From: Ruminococcaceae bacterium UBA1320
Lineage (GTDB): Bacteria; Bacillota; Clostridia; Oscillospirales; Ethanoligenentaceae
Direction: 5' to 3'
Length of the DNA: 6,442 nucleotides
Assembly (NCBI GenBank): GCA_002306975.1
Contig: DBTI01000235.1
Coordinates: forward strand, 1 to 6,442
Below are positions 1-5,415 of the stretch, in pieces (the first letter of the stretch is position 1; each line of letters opens with the position of its first letter). The notes beneath the pieces were generated by a model. The model ran no database searches. It had not been told where the DNA came from and was given only the letters and a program-made list of their open reading frames with translations. The position numbers and the translations under genes were made by a program.

Positions 1-752
1 GCAATTTCCGGCTCGATCATCCAGAATTCCGCGGCATGGCGGGGAGTATTGGAGTTTTCCGCGCGGAAGGTCGGGCCAAAGGTGTAGATTTGACCAAAAG
101 CCATCGCCATTGTCTCACCCTCAAGTTGCCCGGAAACAGTGAGGTTGACCGGCTTGCCGAAAAAATCCTGTGAATAGTCGATGGAACCGTCCTCACGGTG
201 CGGCGGGTTTGACATGTCAAGCGTAGTAAGGCGGAACATTTCGCCTGCACCTTCACAGTCGCTGCCTGTAATCAGCGGAGTGTGAATATAGACAAAGCCA
301 CGCTCCTGAAAGAACTTGTGAATTGCGAAGGCCGCGACGGAACGGACACGGTAAGCCGCACCGAACGTGTTGGTGCGCGCGCGCAGATGCGCTATCGTGC
401 GGAGATATTCCTGAGAATGCCGCTTCTTTTGCAATGGGTAGTCCGGTGTGGAAGCGCCTTCAGTCTTGACCACTGCGGCATGCATTTCAAACGGCTGGCG
501 AGCGTCAGGCGTCATCACGATTTTGCCGTTAACCGTGACCGACGAGCCTACGCCGAGCCTTGCGATCTCCGCATAGTTTGGAAGTGAAGAATCAAAAACA
601 ATCTGTAGGTTTTTAAAGCAGCTTCCGTCATTTAACTCAATGAAACCGACGACCTTTGAGTCACGAACAGTCCGCGCCCAGCCGCAAACCGTAACCTCAT
701 CATTAAAATCGTCAGGTGATTTAAAAATATCGCTGATAAGGGTTCTTTTCAT
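1..752 (-). CDS. asnS: Asparaginyl-tRNA synthetase, N-terminal part (cut by window edge)
   Basis: This enzyme charges tRNA-Asn with asparagine in the cytoplasm, using ATP. The frame is open from the ATG at 752 to the left edge, giving 250 codons of a protein usually near 460 residues. Residues about 18-105 form the N-terminal OB-fold that binds the anticodon (GWARTVRDSKVVGFIELNDG at 24-43). Class II motif 1 lies around 137-160, ending in the invariant proline of HTPLITGSDCEGAGEMF (P159 in that stretch). Class II motif 2 is at 229-250 (FRAENSNTPRHAAEFWMIEP, then E-I). FRAENSNTPRH after SGQLEGE and GQIYTFGPT is typical of AsnRS; AspRS has FRDED instead. The start is set by GGAGG (minus strand, 766-762) nine bases before the ATG. 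The gene is divergent from the ComEA-like gene. Motif 3 and the C-terminal half lie outside the window. Confidence 0.97.
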   Translation of the reverse strand, partial: MKRTLISDIFKSPDDFNDEVTVCGWARTVRDSKVVGFIELNDGSCFKNLQIVFDSSLPNYAEIARLGVGSSVTVNGKIVMTPDARQPFEMHAAVVKTEGASTPDYPLQKKRHSQEYLRTIAHLRARTNTFGAAYRVRSVAAFAIHKFFQERGFVYIHTPLITGSDCEGAGEMFRLTTLDMSNPPHREDGSIDYSQDFFGKPVNLTVSGQLEGETMAMAFGQIYTFGPTFRAENSNTPRHAAEFWMIEPEI

Positions 753-799
753 TTTATAAATCCTCCGAATAGGGAAACGAAATATTCATATTCGGGATT

Positions 800-828
800 A
801 TTATAACCTTTTAATGCCGCTGATACAA
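800..828 (-). promoter_or_regulatory. Probable sigma-A promoter of asnS
   Basis: Reading leftward, a -35-like TTGTAT (828-823) is separated by 17 bases from a perfect TATAAT (805-800). Transcription would start near 793, giving a leader of only about 40 bases. That is too short for a T-box riboswitch, so tRNA-dependent attenuation of this asnS is unlikely. The -35 box is a weak match (3 of 6); the -10 box and spacing carry the call. Confidence 0.6.
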
Positions 829-842
829 TACCGCGGCTTTTT
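816..842 (+). terminator. Weak terminator-like hairpin overlapping the asnS promoter
   Basis: GCCGC (816-820) and GCGGC (833-837) form a five-pair stem around a 12-base loop, followed by five T (838-842) on the plus strand. It has the outline of an intrinsic terminator, but no rightward gene lies upstream and the loop is long. Its arms cover the -35 region and part of the spacer of the asnS promoter, so it could instead be an operator-like palindrome or chance. Confidence 0.25.
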
Positions 843-877
843 AGATTTTGTAATTTCATAATTACATTAGCTGACGC

Positions 878-906
878 TTGCGTATATCGGCAAATAATGC
901 TATATT
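878..906 (+). promoter_or_regulatory. Probable promoter of the ComEA-like gene
   Basis: TTGCGT (878-883) lies 17 bases before TATATT (901-906), a 5 of 6 match to the -10 consensus, and the -10 is preceded by TGC (898-900), making it an extended -10. A start near 913 leaves a leader of about 26 bases containing the GGAGG at 927-931. It is divergent from the asnS promoter, with about 50 bases between the two -35 boxes. Confidence 0.6.
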
Positions 907-938
907 TGTTTATATTACGACATTCTGGAGGCAGCTTT

Positions 939-1469
939 TTGGACACGAAAAAATTCATTTTGCTCATCTCGGCGATGACCGCGGTTATCTGCGCGCTCAC
1001 CGTCGTTTATAATTTTGCGTCTATGCCCGCGTATGGTGACGCGGATGTTTCCGCAGTCGCTCTTTATTCCGGCGGCGGAGCTGCATCCTCCGGTGATTTT
1101 TCGTCGCAGGCGTCTTCCGAAACTGAAATATCTTCTTCCGGCACATCCTCAGAATCAAATGAGCCCTCTGCCGGAGCATCGACAAGAAGTTCTTCCGCCA
1201 ACTCAGCAAAAACCAACTCAAGCAAAACCTCTTCGCACAAACCCAGCACATCAAGCGCGGCGAAAACAACGCCGTCACACCCCGTTAACCTTAACACGGC
1301 AACGCTTGCTCAGCTCGAAACCGTGCCCAATATCGGTGCGGCGAGGGCACAGGATATTATAGACTACCGCAACGCGCACGGTTCTTTCAGCAGCATTGAC
1401 GAGCTTGACAAGGTCAAAGGCTTTGGTGCTAAAATGATAGAAAATGTGCGGCCTTATCTAACCTTATAG
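939..1469 (+). CDS. comEA: ComEA-like membrane-anchored helix-hairpin-helix DNA-binding protein
   Basis: Predicted 176-residue protein, probably anchored in the membrane with its DNA-binding domain outside, where ComEA captures double-stranded DNA during natural transformation. I chose the TTG at 939 because GGAGG (927-931) sits seven bases before it; a longer frame from 897 would bury this site in the gene. Residues 4-26 are one hydrophobic segment after D-T-K-K, a signal anchor. Residues about 44-115 are a flexible linker rich in Ser, Thr, Ala and later Lys. Residues 116-176 are the conserved C-terminal domain: VNLNTATLAQLETVPNIG, first hairpin at 129-144, second at VKGFGAKMIENV (159-170). 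Bacillus-type ComEA has an SLBB domain between anchor and HhH; I see none here. No other competence gene is in the window, so a role in uptake rests on family. It ends at a strong terminator. Confidence 0.88.
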   Translation: MDTKKFILLISAMTAVICALTVVYNFASMPAYGDADVSAVALYSGGGAASSGDFSSQASSETEISSSGTSSESNEPSAGASTRSSSANSAKTNSSKTSSHKPSTSSAAKTTPSHPVNLNTATLAQLETVPNIGAARAQDIIDYRNAHGSFSSIDELDKVKGFGAKMIENVRPYLTL

Positions 1470-1476
1470 CAATTAC

Positions 1477-1508
1477 AAAAACGCCCCGGCAGTTCCGGGG
1501 CGTTTTTT
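1477..1508 (+). terminator. Intrinsic terminator after the ComEA-like gene
   Basis: AACGCCCCGG (1480-1489) pairs perfectly with CCGGGGCGTT (1495-1504) around the five-base loop CAGTT, followed by T to 1508. An A tract at 1477-1481 extends the stem and would act as a U tract on the other strand, so it may stop transcription in both directions. It begins eight bases after the stop codon. Confidence 0.93.
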
Positions 1509-1886
1509 AATCATATATTCTGTACTGTATACACCGCTTGCAGATCCTTGTTCTTTCTGTTTTGCGGCAAGTGTTGACTGCGGTTTCTCCAATAGCTCCT
1601 AAAAACAAAGGTGGCTTTGAATAAAACGGAATTGTCGAGAGACTAATTCTAAAGAGGACGAATATGCTTTACTCCCATTCTACCGAAAAACTACTTGGAT
1701 TACATGTCCTAATTGCGGAGAAATAATAGCAAGGGTACATGACTTAATCTGATGGTTTTTAAGGGAAAACGGAGCAAAGCATATCCATCTCGTATGAAGT
1801 CGTGGGAGGATAATCGCCGGAGTTGTATATAGATTCCGCTTGTCTGCGGCGGGCAATTTGTGGCAGCCCCTTCTGCTTTTTTGTGA
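1509..1886. other. Non-coding stretch before the response regulator
   Basis: About 380 bases without a gene I can defend. In the frame 1621-1752 (plus) the translation includes TTWITCPNCGEIIARVHDLI followed by a stop. This resembles half of a zinc ribbon but has no ATG, GTG or TTG start in frame, so it may be a decayed gene remnant or chance. Towards the right end are small hairpins: CCGC/GCGG (1836-1839 with 1846-1849) and GCAG/CTGC (1863-1866 with 1873-1876). Two overlapping minus-strand frames of about 92 and 108 codons cross this area, but they extend into the regulator gene and have no family I recognise, so I treat them as spurious. Confidence 0.5.
1863..1882 (+). terminator. Possible weak terminator or attenuator stem
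   Basis: GCAG (1863-1866) and CTGC (1873-1876) form a four-pair stem with a six-base loop, directly followed by six T (1877-1882). GGGC (1851-1854) could instead pair with GCCC (1866-1869), so two structures compete. The stem is short and the call is tentative. It would insulate the regulator promoter from upstream transcription. Confidence 0.3.
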
Positions 1887-1892
1887 TATAAT
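1884..1892 (+). promoter_or_regulatory. Extended -10 promoter of the response regulator gene
   Basis: TGA followed by a perfect TATAAT (1887-1892) makes an extended -10 element. No good -35 box lies 16-18 bases upstream, as is common for extended -10 promoters. Transcription would start near 1899, leaving a leader of about 50 bases that contains a hairpin just before the ribosome binding site. The 14-base block TTGTGATATAATAA (1881-1894) recurs exactly at the promoter before the HAD gene. Confidence 0.65.
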
Positions 1893-1909
1893 AAATCCAT
1901 ATGTAAAAC

Positions 1910-1930
1910 CGATTGACACAGGGTCAATTG
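1910..1930 (+). promoter_or_regulatory. Inverted repeat in the leader of the regulator gene
   Basis: ATTGAC (1912-1917) and GTCAAT (1923-1928) are a perfect six-base inverted repeat around ACAGG. A G-U and a C-G pair extend it to eight pairs in RNA. It lies between the -10 element and the AAAGG (1931-1935) that serves as ribosome binding site. It could be an operator for a dimeric repressor, including autoregulation, or an RNA stem that tunes translation. Confidence 0.45.
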
Positions 1931-1948
1931 AAAGGCGCCGTGATAAAA

Positions 1949-2644
1949 ATGGAGACAATTCTGATCGTTGAAGATAACAGAGATATTTGTTTGATGCTCG
2001 CCGAAGCGCTGACGGACGCGGGCTATAAGGCGCAAACGGCGTTTACCGGAACAGAGGGCTTTAACGAGATAAAAAATAATACATACAACCTTGTTCTGCT
2101 TGACATCATGCTCCCCTACAAAAGCGGCGATGAAATTCTCAGAGAAATGAGAGGATTTTCGGATACGCCCGTTATTATTATTTCGGCGAAGGATATGGTC
2201 GGAACGAAAATTGACCTTTTAAAGCTGGGCGCGGATGATTACATTACAAAGCCTTTTGATTTGGGCGAGGTTGTGGCGCGTGTTGAAACAAATCTGCGCC
2301 GCGCTCACAAGCAGATAGCCGAAAACAAGATCTTTTGTTATAAGGATATGACGCTTGACGACGGCACAAAACGTGTTTCGGTGAATGATATTGAGCTTGA
2401 GCTGACCGCGAAAGAGTATAGAATATTGGAGTTGCTTTTAAAAAACCGCGGCAAGGTTTTTACAAAGGCGAACCTTTATGAATCGGTGTGGCAAGAGGAA
2501 TATCTCGAGGATGACAACGCTGTTAAAACACACATCAGTAATCTGCGAAACAAGCTGAAAAAAGCGAACCCGAATGAAGAATATATTGAAACAGTCTGGG
2601 GTTTAGGCTACCGCCTTTTTAAAGACGATTGCAATTTCAAATAG
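1949..2644 (+). CDS. OmpR-family response regulator
   Basis: Cytoplasmic DNA-binding regulator of a two-component system, 231 residues, the usual length. The receiver domain (about 2-118) shows acidic pair E8-D9, phospho-acceptor D52 in VLLDIMLP, S79 in place of the usual Thr/Ser, and K101 in ITKPF. The winged-helix domain (about 130-226) shows LTAKEYRILELLLKNRGKVF, then HISNLRNKLKK and the C-terminal VWGLGYRLF hairpin. I chose the ATG at 1949 because it is about ten bases from where a full SD aligned on AAAGG (1931-1935) would end; GTG 1940 is too close and TTG 1913 lies inside the leader repeat. It heads the cassette; its likely partner kinase lies three genes downstream (4484-5371), with a transporter between. 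Likely targets are the direct repeats at 2660-2713 before the transporter genes. Confidence 0.96.
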   Translation: METILIVEDNRDICLMLAEALTDAGYKAQTAFTGTEGFNEIKNNTYNLVLLDIMLPYKSGDEILREMRGFSDTPVIIISAKDMVGTKIDLLKLGADDYITKPFDLGEVVARVETNLRRAHKQIAENKIFCYKDMTLDDGTKRVSVNDIELELTAKEYRILELLLKNRGKVFTKANLYESVWQEEYLEDDNAVKTHISNLRNKLKKANPNEEYIETVWGLGYRLFKDDCNFK

Positions 2645-2659
2645 AAACGGAAAAACAAG

Positions 2660-2724
2660 CTTAACCCTTTCCTTATCTATTGCCGGATTTTCTTAACCTT
2701 TTCTAAACCTTTAGGCTTTACACT
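2660..2724 (+). promoter_or_regulatory. Candidate response-regulator operator and promoter of the transporter genes
   Basis: Two adjacent 11-base direct repeats, CTTAACCTTTT (2692-2702) and CTAAACCTTTA (2703-2713), match at 9 of 11 positions. A third copy, CTTAACCCTTT, is at 2660-2670, 32 bases upstream (about three helical turns), and the 11 bases after it match more weakly. Tandem repeats with 11-bp spacing are the usual target of OmpR/PhoB-type regulators, which bind as head-to-tail dimers. A -10-like TACACT (2719-2724) follows, with no good -35, so the near pair covers where a -35 would be, as in activated promoters. I infer phospho-regulator activation of the ABC and kinase genes from here. 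The 107-base gap shows no terminator, so readthrough from the regulator gene is also possible. Confidence 0.55.
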
Positions 2725-2751
2725 TGTTGATAGAGAGGACAGGTGAGAAAA

Positions 2752-3675
2752 ATGGTTGAACACGTTTTAAAAACAAACAACCTGACCAAGAGCTATCACG
2801 GGGTAAACGCTCTGCAAGACGTTTCGGTCACCTTGGACGCCGGAAAAATATATGGCTTAATCGGTCAAAACGGCGCCGGGAAAACAACGTTTATGCGGCT
2901 TGTCACAGGGCTTAATTTCCCTTCGAGCGGCAGCGTTGAGCTTTTCGGGCACTCCGGCGAAAAAGCCTTGCAGGCAGAGCGGAAAAGAATCGGCTGCATG
3001 ATCGAATACCCTAGCCTTGTGCCCAACATGACGGCAAAGGAAAATCTAAGGCTGCACAGAATCATGCGCGGCATACCCGACTGCAATGTTGAGGGCGAGC
3101 TGTTGAACCTTGTCGGCCTTGAAGGCACCGGAAAAAAGAAAGCGAAAAACTTTTCGCTTGGCATGAAACAGCGTTTGGGGATCGCCGTCGCGCTTTTGGG
3201 TAATCCTGAACTGCTTATCCTTGACGAGCCGATTAACGGGCTTGACCCTTTGGGCGTTGTGGAAATCCGCAATCTGATAAGAAAGCTATGTGAAGACAAG
3301 CACATGACAATCCTTATTTCAAGCCACAATCTGCCGGAGATGTATCAGACGGCGACGAATTATATCATCATTCACAAGGGCGAGATCAAACAAACCCTTA
3401 CCCTTTCGGAGCTTGAAGAGCGCTGCAGGCACCATATTCTTATCAGCTGCGACCAGCCCGAAAAATTGGCAAGTATTCTTGAAATGAAGCTGAATACTCA
3501 GAATTATAAAGTAATGCCGGATAAATCAGTCAAGCTGTATGATTTTCTTGACGCGAAAGAGCGTGTGGCAAGCACCATTTTTGAAAACGGAATCGCACTT
3601 ACCAACTTTTCAATTGAAGTTGACACGCTCGAAGATTACTTTATATCGACAGTAGGAGGCGGCAGGCATGTTTAA
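2752..3675 (+). CDS. BcrA-like ABC transporter ATP-binding protein
   Basis: ATPase subunit, 307 residues, that powers the membrane permease encoded next. Walker A is GQNGAGKTT (38-46). The Q-loop position carries Glu (IGCMIEYP, E85), as often in the BcrA-type group. The signature is degenerate, FSLGMKQR (134-141), in place of LSGGQ, also typical of the group. Walker B is LLILDEP (154-160) with catalytic E159, the D-loop is GLDP (163-166), and the H-loop is H192 in SSHN. The last ~95 residues are an accessory region of the kind seen in bacitracin and lantibiotic exporters. The ATG at 2752 is preferred over GTG 2743 because AGGTGA (2741-2746) fits the 16S anti-SD with five bases spacing. The end overlaps the permease start by eight bases, implying coupled translation. 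Family role: export of, or protection from, peptide antibiotics; the substrate is not readable. Confidence 0.95.
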   Translation: MVEHVLKTNNLTKSYHGVNALQDVSVTLDAGKIYGLIGQNGAGKTTFMRLVTGLNFPSSGSVELFGHSGEKALQAERKRIGCMIEYPSLVPNMTAKENLRLHRIMRGIPDCNVEGELLNLVGLEGTGKKKAKNFSLGMKQRLGIAVALLGNPELLILDEPINGLDPLGVVEIRNLIRKLCEDKHMTILISSHNLPEMYQTATNYIIIHKGEIKQTLTLSELEERCRHHILISCDQPEKLASILEMKLNTQNYKVMPDKSVKLYDFLDAKERVASTIFENGIALTNFSIEVDTLEDYFISTVGGGRHV

Positions 3676-4465
3676 TCTTATCATGGCGGATTTTTTTAAG
3701 ATCCGCAGATCAGCGGCGATTAAGGTTCTGTTGGCGATTACTGTCGCATGCTCCGTCGCCATGGTTGTAATGTCCTGGTTGATAAATGGGGGCAACCTTA
3801 ATTCCAATATATCTTCAATGGTTTTTTTGTTCTCGGATATGAACGTAACAAGTATTCTTGGTGCTGTGATTGCGGGCGTGTATATCTGCGGCGATTTTGA
3901 CAACAAAACCATACACGACGCTATTGCGAGCGGCTCGAGCAGAGGTGAAATTATAATCAGCAAGGCAATTTCATTTTTCTGCACCATTGCTTTCATACTG
4001 CTGCCCTATGCGATTGTAGCTGGAATTGCTATCGCAACAGGTTCAAAATTCGGCGCAAATTCGGCGGCAATGGGCTTTTTTAATTTGATTATCGCAGAAG
4101 CGGGCAAAACAATTACCGCCATAGAAGTATGGAAACTGATTGCGATAATGATCACGACTATAATTGTTTATATGGCAGAGCTCAGCATTTGTGTTCCGCT
4201 CGCTCTGCTGATAAAAAAGCCTGTGCTTGTGGTTGCCATCAATTACGGTTTTTCAATTCTTTGTGGGCAGCTTATGTCGTTATCAAACAACTCCGAGCCG
4301 CTTCATGATATTCTAGCCTTCACACCGTTTGGCGGCAACTATATTTTATTATCGCTTAAATCCGCAAATGAGGATATAATCAAGGCGATTGCTGTCAGCA
4401 TAGTATTCATACTTGCTATGTGTGTCATAACGTTTTCGGCGTTTAGAAAATCAGATGTAAAATAG
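3668..4465 (+). CDS. ABC-2 type transporter permease (BcrB-like)
   Basis: Integral membrane subunit, 265 residues, expected to pair with the preceding ATPase. The hydrophobic profile gives six helices at about 16-39, 59-77, 100-125, 152-180, 182-202 and 236-258, the usual ABC-2 permease plan. The cytoplasmic loop after helix 2, GDFDNKTIHDAIASGSSRGE (75-94) followed shortly by S-K, matches the conserved stretch seen in such permeases, thought to include a coupling helix facing the ATPase. The protein ends in a charged FRKSDVK tail. The start is clear: AGGAGG (3654-3659) lies eight bases before the ATG, inside the end of the ATPase gene. With only one permease gene, the transporter would be a homodimer of this subunit with two ATPases. 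This size is unlike the roughly 650-residue BceB permeases with a large external domain. Confidence 0.92.
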   Translation: MFNLIMADFFKIRRSAAIKVLLAITVACSVAMVVMSWLINGGNLNSNISSMVFLFSDMNVTSILGAVIAGVYICGDFDNKTIHDAIASGSSRGEIIISKAISFFCTIAFILLPYAIVAGIAIATGSKFGANSAAMGFFNLIIAEAGKTITAIEVWKLIAIMITTIIVYMAELSICVPLALLIKKPVLVVAINYGFSILCGQLMSLSNNSEPLHDILAFTPFGGNYILLSLKSANEDIIKAIAVSIVFILAMCVITFSAFRKSDVK

Positions 4466-4483
4466 CGGAAAGGCCGGTGAGGG

Positions 4484-5371
4484 ATGTTGGCGGTTGCAAT
4501 CGGTATATTGAGTTTTTTAATTATAGTACTTGTGGCATATACAGGTTTTCTACAATTGCAGATACGCAGCATCAACCGGCAGCTGACAAAGCGACTGACC
4601 GAAAAAACACGGCAACCGGTTAATCTTGAGCTTTTTAATAGAGAGTTAAACGCATTGGCAATCAACATAAACAAAAGCCTGAAGGTGGAGGAACAGCTCC
4701 GCCTTGACGGCTTTCGTGAGGAAAGGCGTTATAAAGAGATGATCGCGAACATTTCGCATGATTTAAGAACGCCGCTTACCGCGATAAAAGGCTATGCCCA
4801 GCTTTTAGAAAAAAGCGAACTGTCAGACGATCAGCGGCAAAAGCTGAATATCGCGCAAAAGCACGCCGACGAGCTGGGAAGCCTTATCGAGCACTTTTTT
4901 GAATACTCTTATCTTGTAAACGCGGCGCGAAAACCGGATCTCCAGCGCATCAATCTGACTAACCTTACAGCAGAATGCCTTGCGGAATCCGTCGGCAGCC
5001 TGGAGGAGAAAAATCTTTCGGTCAAATTTGAAGATGCTGTGCCGGTTTTCGCTATGGCGGACAGAGAAATGACGACAAGAATTATTCAAAACCTCATACG
5101 AAACTGCGTCGCCTATTCCGCCGGTGAGATAACAGTAAGGCTTTCATGCGCCGAAAATGCTGTTATCTCGTTCGCCAACCCCGTTTTGGATGCTTCGGAT
5201 ATTGATATAAATCAGCTCTTTGACCGCTTTTATACCGCCGACAAAGCAAGGCGAAAAAGCACAGGGCTTGGTCTTTCCATCGTTAGGCTGCTTGCCGAAC
5301 AGATGGGGGGAAGAGTCAGCGCCGGGCTAAAAGACAATATTATAGATATTCAAGTTGAACTTCCGTTGTGA
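4484..5371 (+). CDS. Sensor histidine kinase with one membrane helix
   Basis: Membrane-anchored kinase, 295 residues, expected to phosphorylate the regulator encoded at 1949-2644. Residues 3-25 are the only membrane helix, so there is essentially no extracellular sensor. A basic, helical linker (about 28-85) leads to the dimerisation and phospho-acceptor helix with H92 in ANISHDLRTPLTAIKGYAQL. The ATPase domain shows N203 and N207 in IIQNLIRNCVAYS (the usual Lys after them is Ala), the F-box LFDRFYTAD (245-253) and G2 box STGLGLSIV (259-267). The usual D-x-G-x-G of the G1 box is absent; FANPV (230-234) stands there. The ATG is preceded by GGAAAGG (4467-4473) and GGTGA (4476-4480). The gene follows the permease by 18 bases. 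Lack of a sensor domain suggests input through the membrane or the transporter, as in Bce-type modules; this is inference. Confidence 0.94.
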   Translation: MLAVAIGILSFLIIVLVAYTGFLQLQIRSINRQLTKRLTEKTRQPVNLELFNRELNALAININKSLKVEEQLRLDGFREERRYKEMIANISHDLRTPLTAIKGYAQLLEKSELSDDQRQKLNIAQKHADELGSLIEHFFEYSYLVNAARKPDLQRINLTNLTAECLAESVGSLEEKNLSVKFEDAVPVFAMADREMTTRIIQNLIRNCVAYSAGEITVRLSCAENAVISFANPVLDASDIDINQLFDRFYTADKARRKSTGLGLSIVRLLAEQMGGRVSAGLKDNIIDIQVELPL

Positions 5372-5377
5372 TATAAT
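5369..5377 (+). promoter_or_regulatory. Extended -10 promoter before the HAD gene
   Basis: TGA plus a perfect TATAAT (5372-5377) forms an extended -10, and the TGA is the kinase stop codon. TTCAAG (5349-5354), 17 bases upstream inside the kinase gene, is a weak -35 (3 of 6). Start would be near 5384, about 30 bases before the HAD start codon. The surrounding TTGTGATATAATAA (5366-5379) is identical to 1881-1894. Confidence 0.55.
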
Positions 5378-5415
5378 AACGGTAGGGACATATTCAAAGA
5401 AACATAAGGAGTAAT

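Noticed and set aside
753..830. T-box riboswitch controlling asnS
   Set aside because: aaRS genes in Firmicutes often have one, but the predicted leader is only about 40 bases and the T-box core (TGGNACC-type bulge) and terminator between promoter and gene are missing.
897..938. Longer start of the ComEA-like protein at 897
   Set aside because: It lies inside the predicted -10 region and would add 14 residues translated through the GGAGG site. TTG 939 has ideal spacing and gives a normal signal anchor.
749..1000. Minus-strand open frame of 83 codons between asnS and the ComEA-like gene
   Set aside because: It overlaps the asnS start, both divergent promoters and the start of the ComEA-like gene; no recognisable domain. 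Treated as spurious.
1021..1362. Several open frames on both strands over the ComEA linker
   Set aside because: Low-complexity, G+C-rich codons of the Ser/Ala linker keep other frames open. The HhH domain fixes the true frame.
1787..1796. ATCTCGTATG, identical to ten bases of a common sequencing adapter
   Set aside because: The match stops at ten bases and the flanks differ from the adapter, so chance is the better explanation than contamination.
1680..2035. Two overlapping minus-strand frames of about 92 and 108 codons across the gap and the start of the regulator gene
   Set aside because: They overlap the well-supported regulator gene, lie in different frames over the same DNA, and show no family motif. 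Not reported as genes.
2865..3329. 154-codon minus-strand frame inside the ABC ATPase gene
   Set aside because: Shadow of an ATPase gene whose Walker, signature and H-loop motifs are all in the plus frame.
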